Made by a program: the position numbers and the translations under genes. Of a stretch of 64,000 nt of DNA, positions 1-43,010 are shown in pieces. The notes beneath the pieces were generated by a model. The model was not told the DNA's origin. It did not search any database and worked only from the letters and a program-made list of their open reading frames with translations. This stretch comes from Galbula dea. Lineage: Eukaryota > Chordata > Aves > Piciformes > Galbulidae. The first letter of the stretch is position 1. Each line of letters begins with the position of its first letter. The stretch is from positions 930,001 to 994,000 of the forward strand of contig VWZX01006702.1 of the NCBI GenBank assembly GCA_013399015.1, given 5' to 3'.

Positions 1-2
1 TT

Positions 3-29793
<29,791 letters not shown>

Positions 29794-31844
29794 GGGGCAG
29801 CCCCCCCGCCCCGTTCTCTGCCTCCGCCGCGAAAGTGTAAATACAGAGTATTCTACTGGGGAGGGGGGAGGGAGCTCTCGCTGAAGGATGAGCTGGGACA
29901 GTGTACAGTTAAATGTTATTAAGTGGGGTGGAGAATACTGAAGATATTTGTACAGAAGAAAAAGGAAAAAAAAGGATATTTATATATTTTCTTAAACAGC
30001 AGCTGCTGCTTGTGCCATAAGAAGAGAAATTTTTGTATCAAAGAACCCAGACATTTGTACAAAAAGCTTTTATTTTTGCAAATGGAACACAAAAACATGC
30101 CTTAATCCAGTGAAGTGGCTGAGCACATAAGGAAGTGGAAGGACCAGGATGTGAGGTGAGGTATGGGGTTTGTCAATACCAAAAATCTTTAAAGTAATTA
30201 ATAATAGAGAAGTCTGTCTCAGAGCAGCATAACCATAGATACTTGGAAGTAGCCAAATAGCCTCTATGTTAACTACAGAGGGCCAGCAGCTCAAGTTAAA
30301 CTTGAAAACGCAGTCAGGACAGATATTAACCTTACACAAAGGGCTTTTTTTTCTCCAAGGATACAGCAATCATAGCAGTGAATCCAGAAAACTCATCACA
30401 CACTTTCTAAAATCAACACACCTCTGGTTTTCCTTAATGCATTTACCAAACTTAGAGTGGTTAGAGCTCTCTCCTTGCTTCTGGAGTCTCAGTGCTTTTT
30501 GTTTGGTATATTTTGATGTTAGGTTTTTTCTCTCCAGTATAGCTTTTCCCATCTTTTCTGCATCCTTTCTTCCTGCCCTTGTCACTTTAAATCACAGTAT
30601 CCTTATTTAAAGTACTGCTAGAACTGAGCTGCTGTAATTCTTTTTCACTCCTAATTAGCCTCCTCGTGCAGTGAGTGTCATGCTCTACATGACCACCTTC
30701 ATTTGCCAGGGTGGTAGGACTCTGGTTTGGACCAGGTCAGTGCGGTGTTCATGGAGTTGACAAGGGTAATATGCATCTACCTGAGTGATTTTTCAGTCCC
30801 TTAAAAAAGAAAACCTTATTTTGACCTAGTGCCAACAAAATGTCAACTATTTTTATAACACATATAATATAGGCAGCGTATTTATGAACTATAAATTTAA
30901 CCATGGATTGTTACTTTTACTGTAAATGAATAATAATAATAATATATCCTTGCAGTACTTTCAGTGTATATTGATATCACAGTATACAAATCATATATAT
31001 AAAAATCTATATATTATTTTATTCCTAGTAAGGAAGCATTTAACTTTCAGTGGAGCAACTCTCCCTCCAGAAAATGGATGTTTTGATCATTGGAAGGGGT
31101 TCCTGTGCTGTGTTAACTGCTCATGATTTCTTTGTTTTAGGGAAAGCAAATTTTTCTTCAGTAGGATTTCAACATACCTCTTCTTTCCTGTAGTGTGAGT
31201 TTAATACTTAGTATTAACCACTGTGAATGTCAAATTTTCAGATATTCTTAACCAAACCATTTTAGAGTTGCATCTCTATTTTTGTATAGGCATCATATTT
31301 AGCCCCTTCTCCCATCAGCCTCACCGTGGTGATTTTGACAGGGAGAGTATATAATCAAGTGGAAATGTTATTTGTGTAGGTTGAGGGGCAACCTAGAATA
31401 TTATTGACTCCTCTTGGACTCCAGTGCAGTGATCTGAATTTGGTTTGACTGTGGTGGAGCTCACAATATATCTGATCTTAGAAGGCATTATGCATTTGCA
31501 CCTTCTGTTGACACCAAATCCATGGGAGGTGCTCAGTGCCTTCAAAGACTGGCCCTCTGAGTCTTCTGTCTCAAAACAAAGGTACTGAGGAGCTTCTGCT
31601 TCCTAGCCTTTGGGCATAGTATGGATGTCACCTCTCTTCAGGGGTGCCATTTGGGTTTTATTGTTCTCTGTTCCTTCTTTCCCAGCCAGTTTCAACTGAA
31701 AAAAGAAGGAATCTGCTAACGTGGCATGGGCTTTAGTTCATGCTGTTACCAGAACTAGTGACTAGTGCTGATGCTCCTCTGGAGCATGGGAGCCTCCCTT
31801 AGATTCAGCTCCAAGGCACACAGTGGCACTGGGCTTCCAGCTGT

Positions 31845-31850
31845 AATAAA
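31845..31850 (+). terminator. LRP6: Possible proximal poly(A) signal of LRP6
   Basis: AATAAA within 'gctgtaataaaaggtc', about 2.05 kb after the stop. Use of this site would give a shorter 3' UTR. A further AATAAA sits at 33572-33577. Neither can be proven from sequence alone. Confidence 0.3.
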
Positions 31851-34800
31851 AGGTCTTTTAGTAGTCTAAGATACCTGAGGAAACTAAAAAGCCTTAGTGG
31901 TCTCCAGGCTATTACAGCTGATCTCTGGATCTGGCATACGAAGTTTTTACTGCCCAGCTTCATTCTAGGTATCTAGGAATCATGGTAGCTGTTCTTCTGG
32001 CTCTTCCTTGCTGGTGAAGAAGCTGGTTGGTGTTCTGCAGCAGGATGGATGGTGATGAGGGTGTTGTGAACTATAAGGGAACTGGAAACCGTTTATATGA
32101 AGGGGGGAGGGCAGGTGTGTCGGGGCAGGGGTTGGTGAGGCTGGCATACCAATGAGAATTAGAAATGTCTCTCTTGTTTACATTGTTTCATGTGCAGCAT
32201 TCCGTGTGGGGTTCACATGTGGAGACTTGCACTAATGAACTAGAAGAATATTGCATTGTTGTATCTCAGTCCAAGTGCTTGTACTGCGATGGCAATGGTC
32301 TCTTGCAAAATGCTTTGTTCGCTGTACCAATGTCTGTCTGAAAAACTCAAAGGTGGTTGAGCTTAAGGAGTGGTATCCTCTTTCTGGTGCAGCTGGACTG
32401 CCTCACTGAGGCTTCCTCTTGGAGGGGCCTTCCTGCAGGTAAATTCATAAGCCTGTTAATTACAGTAAGGGTTCTTCAGGGGAAAAAGGCGCTCTGCCTA
32501 TGGACCGTGCTGCCTGCCATCTGTGCTGGTTTACCTCCCCGTGGAGCTGAAGTCACTGGGGTGGATATAGAATTCAGGACAGGGTTTGATCAGGTCTTAT
32601 TGATACCCAAGTTTCAGTTTGTGAGTGATCTGCCTCTGGGACATTCACTTGAAGAGGGGGGAAGTAGACACTGAAGATGGCCAGCACAGAGAGTAAGCTG
32701 TTTCTTGTCTGGACTAACCAAAGGATTTGTTTAGTGGGAAGCTGTGATCTGCCTTTGCAAGTGCCTGTATTTTCCCAGTAAATCTAGAGTAGTATTTTGA
32801 AAGAGTTGATGATCTGTGAAGTTCCTCTTGTCTTGGCAGATCTCCGAGTTACAGAAGCATTGATGCAACCGGTATGCACACCTGACACACTCCCAGGGGA
32901 TAGACAATAGACTGATTGAACAGTGAGGCTAAACAATTCCTCTCTGTTCCTCTTCACTGCATTTGTTCTCTCCTTCCCTCACTGAGGATCATACTTTCTC
33001 CTGCTTCTCTAATTGAGCTGTTAGAACTGTAGGTATCACACACATGTCAATTCAGGAGATGGCTGGTGTGGTTTTGTAGCATTTACATGGAAGTGGTCTC
33101 ATTGAAGTCAATGAAACTGCTCTTTGTCTTTTGAGCTAAGCACAAATGTCTTTATCTTACAGCATCAGATACATACACAGTGAGGCATCAGCACAAGGGC
33201 TCATTGTGCACTTTTTCCTCTAAGCAGACACCTGGGGAGTGTTCATAGCTGGCTGGCTGGCAATGGAAATAGCTGGCATGCTCAATCAGGAGAGGAACAG
33301 ACCTTTGTAGTCAAAACAAAAAAGGACATTGCAGCATATTTTATTGAAAACTGACTTTTGCATGCTCAACAGGAGCTTAGCATGTTTAAATGGCAACACT
33401 AATGACACCTGATCTTGCCTTTTAAAATCACACCTGCCATGTCATGCTGCGTGCTTGTCATCCCTTCCTAAGGAGCACTCCTCACTTCTGCACTGCTTCT
33501 GGATACTGAGATGTTCATTTGTAAAGAACTTGGATACAGTAGCTGGAACATGCTCCTAGCATTTGCATTGGAATAAAGAACAGTTCCCATGACTATGAAT
33601 TCATACAACCTGTGAGCACACAGTAACTGAAATATTTACAGTAATGCAAAATATGCAAATGAGCCAGTTGATATCAAAGGACTCATTTTGTTGTGAGTTG
33701 TAAATTCCAGATTACTGCTGGAACAGCTTCCCCCCACATGCATGTACAAGTGTCTGTATGCAGGTACATGCATCTTTGATCAGTGCATTTACCTAAAGCT
33801 AGTGATTTTCTCTTATGCATACACACTCCCATGCCCCCACTGGCAGATGCAGCCTCCCTGCCTTTCACAGTGCTAATGCTCCCTCATGTAAACTGGACTT
33901 CTTTTGGCCAGGTTGTAGGACAGACAGCAGAATACTTGCTACTTTATACCTGAATAGTTGATGCTCTGTCATACCAGACAGGAGAGGAAGAATATTTTCC
34001 TTGCTATTCCCCTACTTTTGGAGTCCATTTTGCAGATGAGCAAGACTCATAAAAAAAAAGCTACATAAAACTCAATCTATTGCAGTCTAACAGAATTCTG
34101 AGGAAAACTGCACCCAAACTGCTTGAGATGGCAGCTGCTACAATCTACTGCAGGTGAAGGTGTGTGCAGAAAATCCTTCTTGACTGCACTAATGGCCTGT
34201 GGTGGTGGTGTGGTGTGCTCTCCAGTTGTGCATTGCTTCTCTGTTTGTTATAGCCCACTGTCTACAAATGGCTTGGTTGGTGAGGCTTAAATACAGATTC
34301 CTTTGGTTTACTTTAAAGCAGTTAAGCTTGTGCAAAGGTGAAGAACAGGGCACTGTCTTGTAATACTGAGCATTTCCATTCCTTACTGCTTGGCAAATCT
34401 CCTTGAATTAATTGATTACCACCATTCTGGGGGGAACTGCTTGGGCTGCAGAGCTCCCTGGTCACGCATCCTGTTGAATCCAGCGACTTCAAAATATCTC
34501 CTAAGAAAGAGTCATTTTTTTCCCCCTGACATTTTTGTGCTGAGCATGTTTGTTGCACAATATTGTTAGGAGCACATAGCAGATTACTTAATTATTTCTA
34601 CAACAACAACAAAAAATAGCTGGTTCATTGGGTGCTAAAATAATTTGAACACTTACTCAAAATCTGCTTGCTTAGCCATGAGATTTTCTAAGTTGCATTT
34701 TGGGAGGGTTATTGCTTGAAAATTAACCTTGAACTAAACTGGCAGGTGACAACAAGGGAAGAATGACCTAACAGCTTGAAAGTGGCTGCAAAGCATTCCA

Positions 34801-35415
34801 TTTCTTTCTGAAAGAAGTCAGATAAAATACAGTAGTGATCCAAAATGGGCCACTTGCTTTCTGTGGTTAGAAGGGCAGTCGGTGGGTGACAGCAGCATGG
34901 CATTTCTAGGGACTGAGGGATCCACCCCAGAACTGCACAGGGCAGGGTAAGCAAACTGCCCATATCCAACTCGGGCCAGAGATTGTCTTGGTAGCACACA
35001 GCATGGTTGTTATGATGCAACTCTTGGAGAGCAGCCTTGTTCCCCTCTTCTGAAAGGACACGGAGTGGCTTTGAAGTTCTGATTCAAATGGCTGTAGCCT
35101 TAAGCCAGGCAGTTAAGAGTCGGGCAGGGAGAAGGAAAGTGTCTTTTTGTAAAGAGGATACCACCAGGCTTAAGCTGAACTAGCCTTGTTTGCAAGTGAA
35201 GGATCTGGTGCTGCTTTCAGATTTTTAATCTTGTTTTTGTTTTGTTTGTTCTTTTTTGTAAGCTTTAATCACTGTTTGTCGTTGTCTTGAAGCCAGCTGG
35301 TGTCTCTTGTTCATCAACTTTGGTACGATGGTGCTTTGCAAGGATGTATTTATATTATAATGACCAACATTTGGTCAGCCCTACTCACTCATTCACTAAC
35401 TTTTTTTATTTGTAA

Positions 35416-35523
35416 AATAAAGTGCTTTACTTGTAAGGTGTATATAAACCTTGTACAAAAATCCTTTCCAATTATTGCTATAAACTGAGTTGTAACAAAT
35501 GAAATGTTGATTTTTATAATAAA
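35416..35523 (+). terminator. LRP6: Distal poly(A) signal cluster of LRP6
   Basis: Two AATAAA hexamers lie at 35416-35421 and 35518-35523, in a T-rich stretch that ends the A/T-rich UTR-like sequence. Cleavage is expected about 15-25 bases after the one that is used. Confidence 0.65.
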
Positions 35524-38500
35524 ATGAAGAGTGAAAAAGGAGAGGTACTCTTTTTATTTCAGCATCTGGAGGGCAGGTAATTAAAGGTGAAAGTCCATGG
35601 CTGTCTTTTCTTTCCATAGAAGCCAGAATGTGCTCAGTTTTCTGATGCTGTAGGCTGGCTCTTGCAAACGCTGATGAGTCTGCCTGAAGCACATCACTGA
35701 ATTCAAGAGGTTCTGGTGGTTTCTGTTATTCTGCAATGCAACTGGATACATTTGAAAGCTAAAAGTCTCCTTATTGATCACTGAGGTTGGTGTACAGGAT
35801 AATACAAACCAGACAGCTTTACCAAATAAATCCTTACCAGCCTGCAGCTGCCTGATGATTATTTTGGGGGCTGCTGATCTTTACATCTGTATTGGTGTTC
35901 ACAGAGAGAGCAGTGTTTAACTTGAAACTGGGGAAGAAATTCCCACCCCCATCCTATTGCTGTAACAAGTAATTGGATAGGAGGCAGTTTGGAATTTATA
36001 AGCTCAGCGCAGGAATTCCTGCTCCACTTGCATCCATTGCTTGTGGAAGAGAAGATGGTTTTGTGCTGCTGGCTGTGGATCTGGCTATACTGAGACTCTT
36101 ACAGCTCCAGTTTTCTGCATGGAGGCACGGCCACAGATCACTGCCCAGATCAGTGAAACAGGGCCTGCATTTGTCAGGCTCACAGAGTGCTGTAAACGTA
36201 AATGTCCCTCGCTCTCAGCTAGTGTACCATGCTTATTTGATTTCCAAGTGCTGTGTGTGTTCTAGCATGGGAAATGAGCCATTTCAGCTGCTGGGTGCTG
36301 TGTTTTTCTCTAAAAATGCCAGTTCTAGTTGTGAATTGCTGCTGGGCTACAGAAGGCTCTCACCAGCCTTGTGGCTTTTTGTGTTCTGGGGTCTTTTTCT
36401 CCTTTTTGTTTGGTGTGTAAATGATGGTGGCTACTTTACTACGGAGTTTGAGCAGTTGTAATATGGTAGAAGTTTGTGTGTGGCATTCCTGTTGGTTTGG
36501 ATTCCCTGAATCTTGGTCTTTTGCAGATACAGCTGCTGAGCATCAGGGTGCATCTCAAGTGCAGTTCTTCAGAGGGCATACCAGAGCAGTGGTACTGAGG
36601 GACACCCCAAGGAGCAGGATCAGCCCTATCCATGAGGCACCTCAGTTAAATCTTGAAAAAGACAAATACTCTTTAGCTCAGGAAACAGAAGTAAGTTGTG
36701 TTTCAGCTGCAGCTCCACCATGTTTCTTCCCTGTGCTAGTTATCAAGGCCTCCAGAGATGATGGAGCTGCTGAAATCGTGTTTGCCAGGCACCAGCTATA
36801 GTAAGAGACACTGGAGTATTTCCCATCATTTAAAAAGTATTTCCTGCCTGTCAGAGAAAAGACCACTTGGAAGTCTGAAAAGAATTTGTTTCCTTTGTAT
36901 GATCCTGTGTCTTTCTTCATATGTGTGCAGAGGAGCAGAGGTGGCTGCGAGCAGTGGAATCCTGCAGTGGGTTTTATGCTAGAGGAGGGATAACGCACTG
37001 CGACCTTGCTTTGCTAGTGGGAAGAAGCCTCCAGTAAGAGCATAACAAATGAGGCTTTTGGGGGGATCCACCAGTATTGGCAGCACTTCCCTAAGAAAGT
37101 GAGAATGGGAAATCACATGCTTGTCCCTGGAAGAACTGCTGAACGTGTTTAACCAGTTTTCACAGAGGAGATTTTGTAGCTAGCTGAGAAACCTCTGCAT
37201 GGGAATGAAGGCATCGTGCCTTGGCGGGGCAGAAAATGTGGCTGTGCTGGGCACTTTGTGGCACCATAAGGGTTTCCTGGTGAGGGTAATCCCTCTCATG
37301 CACTGTCCTGACTGCAGGCTTTGGCAGTGAGGCATTACTATGCCAGCAAGAGTTACCAGTTGCTGGAGTTTGGGGCCACTGGAGGAGGGAATGGTGATGG
37401 GGGCAGTTTGACTTCAGATGGGAAGCAAGCAGCAGGTGAACCCTCCGGATAACATTCCAGATTTTAGGCAAATATGGCCAGCACTAAGAAAGAGAAGATC
37501 AGAGAATGCCTCTGCCGTGGACAGGAGAAGAGCTTGTAAATGGATTCTTGACTAAAGTGGCTCACGAGGCAATAGATGCCTTAAAATATCTCTATATCTC
37601 CATGGGTGTAGTTTCCCTAACTTTATGTTTTTCAAGCATGCTCTGTTTGCTGGAGACAGAGGGATTCCTCCCTCGATGCCACTTTCTTCATTCCATCCTG
37701 CAAGTGTTTTGAGAAGCCCTGTGGCTGCAGCAGTGCTGTGCCGTGAGTTAACGTGGGCTGTTGTGCTGAAGCACAGCTGTCTGGGATTCATTACTTGACA
37801 GAAGAAAACCACTTTCAGATGCTTCTAGTGCAAAGTTTTTCCACCAGCAGCACTAATAATGAAGGCTATTTTTTAAAAAAAGAATATATTTCTTTTTCCT
37901 GTCCTTCCAGTGCAGTGTCCGTATCTTCTCTGTGCCGTCTCTGCATTGCATCCACATCTCCAAAACCCCTGGACTCCTGCCTCATCCCCTTTGGTTTTGA
38001 CTGTGCAAAAGGCAGTGAGCTGTGCACGGGGGGCTGATGGCAGCTGGTGATGAGGAGCTCCTCAGCAGCTTGGTCAACCTCAAGGTTGGGTGAAGACAAG
38101 CTCCACTTGTCCCTCCTCAGGACAGGTGGGCTCTGGTGTTTGCACATGAGAGGAGTACACGTGGGAAGACAGTGGTCAGGGGGAGATGGACGTAAAGGTT
38201 GAGGTAGTGGTGATGAGGAAGGGCAGCAAATGCTGCTTGCCAGAGAGAGGAGCCAGAGAGGAGGTGAGGTGTGTGGGAAGAGGAACACGTGTGAGGGGCT
38301 GCTCAGTGGTTTCCCAATGGAGCAGGAAGCCCAGCACTGCTTCTCTGCAGGCACTCCCACATCCCTCCATCCTGGGATTTCCTGAACAGCCGAGGGAAAG
38401 AGCTGACATCAGTTGAACTCAAGCAATTGGGTAGGAAAGATGCATTCCTTTAGATTTTGAAGGAGAAGTGGAAGAGATACCAATTGTTGCCTCCATTGGC

Positions 38501-41500
38501 ATCCCTCTTTCTCTTTCAGAGAGACAAAAAATGCTCAGAAGTCAAAAGTTAGAATGATGGATTTTTTGTAAAGCCAGAATCTGAGGGAAAGTGATTTGTT
38601 GACCAGCACCAGGTAAGGAAGAGTTGCTCTTGTTTTTTTCTAGGTCTTTATAGAAAGCATAGGTCTGTCTGTCAGTGCAGGGGGTATGGGTGTAGGTGGG
38701 AAAGGGAGACCTGGGGTTTCTGCTGCTTTATGATACTTGTCTCCTACCAGACAGATGGTTTTCTTTCTTCTCATCTGATGTTTGAGTCATCCTTCAGCTT
38801 CATGTGACTCCAAAACAAGAGGAGCAGAAGGACAGACAAGATGTGGTCCCCATGTCCCCATTGTTTATTTCCTTCAGTTAGTTGTATGTGGTAACCACAC
38901 CTCTTTCTCCAGCACTGTAGAAGGCATGGGGCAAAACACCTGTAGAGCTGAGAGGGTTTGGAGATTCAGTTATTTACTGCAGGATTTCTCCAACATTTGT
39001 TTCCAATTCCCTGGCATTTGTCTTCCTGTTGTGCACAATTAGCTGCTGTTGCTGTGAGCAGGTACTTGGTGAATTTGGTTTCCTGACACTGGCATCCCCT
39101 GGGAGCCACCTGTAAGTTGTGAAAAAGGTTGTTTCAGAGAGAAGGGTTTGGGTTGGTTTTTTGTTTTGCTTTATGGCAAGATGCTGCTCTTCATTGTGCA
39201 GCTGTGTGAGGCCATTTCATATTGGATATGGTCCCTGGCCAGCTTCAGCCCTCTGCCATCTGGAAAGGAATGGAAAAGGTTGGGAGGAAAATGAAAAAAG
39301 CACTGCAAGAAAAGAATGCACCCCTTCTGCCCAAAGGTGCTTTGGTACTTGTAAGTCTAAACATCCTGGGGAGGAATGGGATTTCACATGCAGCATCAAG
39401 ACTAAGAATCTTCTCCTCTCCCTCTACCTGTTTCTGCTGCATTGCAACTCTGATGTTAGTTTTATAGTTAGTGATTTCTACATTGATTCCATCCAGGTAG
39501 AATAGGTTAAGTGATCTGGTATATCTTCTACCTCTCTGTGAGTGTTTTTAATGTGGTTTATATAACATGTATCTTTCTATATTTAGAAGAGCTCAATACC
39601 TTATTTTTGGCTCCAGCTGCCTTCTCTGTTTTCATTGCATTTTGTTTTTCAGGGCAAAACCACAGATACTCAGGTTTCTGTACATTTTTACTTAGGGATG
39701 TGCACAAAGAAACTGACAGCCTGTCCTCCTTGGGAACAACTCCAGCACAACACTCAACTCTGTGATAGTGCTGAGAGCCAATCTTCCCTCATCCTTGGCA
39801 TGCTAGAAAGAGGGACCCTGAGGCCAGAAGGTAATTAGCTGACTTACTTTTGAGCTGAGATGCTTGATATTGTCTGCAGCAAATCCTCATGAAGGAGTTG
39901 CAAACTCACATGCACAGTCTTAGCAGCAGATTTGTTCCCATGGTGGGTTTCAGCTTCCTTTGCTTGAGTCACTATCTCTAGGTAAAATAACATCATACTT
40001 TCCAACCTTTTCTTTGGAAAAACACTAATAGTGGTGGAGCAAGCAAGCCATTCAATGCTAATAGTGTTTTGCAGGTTTCCCTGCTCCTCTTCCCTGTAAG
40101 TGTCCACACAGATGTATCTGCATGTTTTCCTCTGGTCTGTCCAAACAGGAGAAGAGGTGTCAGACTCAGCCCATAACTTTTCACACTGCTGGGGCTAGAA
40201 AATGGTGCCCAGGGTGGGATTCTGAGCTTTCCCCTTCAAGGGCTCAGTGCTAAGCCAAGAGCAGTTTGCTGAGTAGCATTTGAGGGAGCAGGGGGAAGAA
40301 AGTTCTCCCAGGTCTCCCCACTAAGAGCAAAGTACAGTTTATGAATCTTGAAACCTGTTTCAAAAGCAGAAAGTGAAAAGAAAACTTAGCCTTCAAAGTG
40401 ATTGTGAGTCAGTCCCCTTCAAAGCATTTCCACAGATTTCTTGAAGTTTCTTTCCAGCATGTATTCCAAACGTTTTTGTGGGGATGATAAATTCTTCCTG
40501 TCTCACATTTAATTTTGGTCCCTCAAACTGGCTCTCCTTTTGGTTTGTCTTCTGGTACTAAAGGCTAATTTGCCTGCTTTAATTGAATGCAGACACTGCA
40601 TCTAACATGACAGGCACTACCCACTCAATAATGGGATATTGTCTTTCCTGACTCCTGCTTGCCTTAATTAAAGGCAGAGGGCTGACCTCAGCTCTGAACT
40701 CTGCCCTGCTCCATGCTGAGACTTTGACACATTGCTTCACCCTAAGGCTCCACAGAGCACACGCAGGGTTCTGGCTCCCCAGCATCACTTGTTTGTTTGT
40801 TCCTGGTTTAAGGGTGAGTTTCACTACCAGCAGGAGGCTGACCCCTCACCCTGGCTGCTCTTCACCTGTGGGGACGTGGTGAAGGGAGAAGGAGCAGGTG
40901 CATGGGTTGGTACCACTGGGCACAGCTGCTGAAAATGAGCAGATTGGGGCTCGGCAAACATTTCTGTGGGCTTGTGCATTTTGTAGCTGGGCCACCTCCT
41001 GTGTGACCTCCTGCAGCCTGTGAGCTCTGCCCACTGATTTTCAGGGAGGACTCAGGATCTAATAGATATTCTGAAGTCTATTAGATATCCAGCCTGGGTT
41101 TTAGGCTTGGAGTCATCTGTTTAGAATTTTATGGTCTGAAGTTCTTTTAACTTGCGCCCTCTTCTGGCTAGGGCTTCTCTGTGGGTGCTTAGGTCCCCCA
41201 TCACTTAACCCTGCACAGGACCTCTCTTGGTCAGCAGCCTTCAAAGGTTTCTCTGTGAGCTGGAAGAATACAGCAATAACTAACCCAGACTGGCCACTGT
41301 GAAAGTGGAACAGCTTATGCCCCATTTGCCCAGATACCCCAAACTGGGGCTATGGATGGATGCAGACCAGGAGGCACTGAATGGCTGAAGGGGAGCTCCC
41401 TGCACAGCAGGTAAAAGACGTGGGACAGGCTCCATGGAGGTGGCTGTGAATGCTCCTCTCTCGCGTGGAAAGATCTGAGCTTCCCTTGTGTGAGTATTGG

Positions 41501-41609
41501 CCCGTGAAGAACCACATGGAAGTCATCTGTCCATGCAGCCTGCTTGTGCAATGTGGTTTTGTTGTAATTATTTCTACAGAGAAGCACTTTTCCTAATCTC
41601 CAGCTTCCA

Positions 41610-43010
41610 GAGAGGATGGGATTGCCAGAAGTGACCCTGGGGTGGAAAGACAAGAGGAAGACTGTCGTATGTCAGCACAGAGATGGTATCAGCCAGCAAA
41701 GGTGCTCAGCTTTCCATTCAAAGCCTTCATTCTCCTGCTTCTGGAGGGAAAGTAACCAAGTGATCTGCATTTACCTGCAAGGATAAAATACAGAAGGTAA
41801 ATATGATACCCAGCCTCCAAAACAACTTGGAAAGCCCCAGAACACCACCTGAGGGGGTTAATCTTTCAGGGGGTCCCTGGGAGAAACTGAGGTGCTCACT
41901 CAGGGCTTTTAGATGTTGGCTTTGGCAAGACAAAGCACAAGACTTGGCTGCTGTTTACAGCCTTCCATAGCTTTGCCAGAGGTCAGTCACGAGGTCACCT
42001 TTTCTCTGATGCCTCATGTGATAATGCCTGAAGCAATTCTTGTCTCCCCTGCCCCACAGAAGGTCCTGGTGACCCAGGTGCTCCCAGGAAGGCTTTCCCA
42101 AGACACAAAGACACACAGGTTTGATGAAAGAAAGCAAGCCAAGCCAGCTGAAGCCAGGCTCTCACAGGTACTTTAACTAGAGAGTGTGTGTGTAGTTTTC
42201 CTGTACCCCAGTATGGTTCATACCCCTGCCTCTGCCTGGTCCTAGAGCCTTGACTGACCAAAAGATTTTCATTTCACAACAGGCACCTACACAGAATATC
42301 TGGGCACCACTGGCATCATGGAGGACTTCCTTCAGACCTTGCTTAATAAAAATAGGCCCATGCTTGCCTGCATTTCTCTCTCCAGACACGAGCAGAGCCC
42401 TCTGCAGAAGCAGTGATGAGCTTCTTGGTACTGGCTGCCCTCTTGCCTGTTCACCAGTCTAGCAGGTGCTTCTCTAAATATATTATTTCAGGCTGAGGGA
42501 GAGCAGAGAGGATAATACTAGTGGTATTATCCAAGTTATCCACAGTGTTATCCACATCAACAGGGGTTAGCTGGCATCCAAGAAAATCCAGGTTCAGATC
42601 TCTAGGGAAGATAGCATAAGCATAACCCAAACTCCCCATTGCAGTGCTGTATGCAATGAATATTTAAAGCAGAACCACTGCAATGGCAGACAGAAAATTC
42701 CACTTTGGGTGTTTAGCTTCTGAAAAATGAAGTCCCACCTCCCTTTAGCATCCAGTGATAACTAAGGTGGTTTCTCTTTTAGCCTGCCAGCTTTGGCTGG
42801 GAAGTATGTGAGTTTCTACTTGGAGAAGAGATTGAGAGCCATGTTGAGATGGATCTGCCAAAAGTGACCCTGGGGTGAAAGATGAGAGGAAGACTACCAT
42901 AAAAGTCAGTGTAGAGATCCTATCAGTCAGCAGAGATGCAGATTTCAGAAAGAAATCTTTTTGCAAGCCACAATTTCTCCTGCCCCAGGCAGGAAAATGC
43001 ACAGACTCTG
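41610..43010. repeat. Diverged direct duplication, two copies about 1.23 kb apart
   Basis: The copy at about 41618-41770 and the copy at about 42848-43010 share an ordered series of short matches. These include 'agtgaccctggggtg', 'agaggaagact', 'gtcag...agagat' and 'atcag.cagc', then 'tctcctg' and 'tctgcat'. By eye the identity is roughly 70-75 percent over the best 85 bases. It could be a local duplication or two copies of one old interspersed repeat. Confidence 0.6.

Larger units (their letters stand above)
29794..35540 (+). other. LRP6: LRP6 3' UTR, about 5.7 kb
   Basis: No splice-acceptor-led gene interrupts the sequence between the stop and the poly(A) signals near 35.4-35.5 kb, and mammalian LRP6 also has a UTR of several kb. 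The first 300 bases carry the A/T-rich post-stop sequence typical of this gene. An ATA-rich, AU-rich stretch lies at about 30926-31020. The UTR limits are inferred from poly(A) signals, not from transcript data. Open frames inside it are short and featureless. Confidence 0.75.

Noticed and set aside
35973..36461. 162-codon plus-strand open frame just after LRP6
   Set aside because: No domain, no homology that I recognise and no convincing promoter. It lies beyond the LRP6 poly(A) signals.
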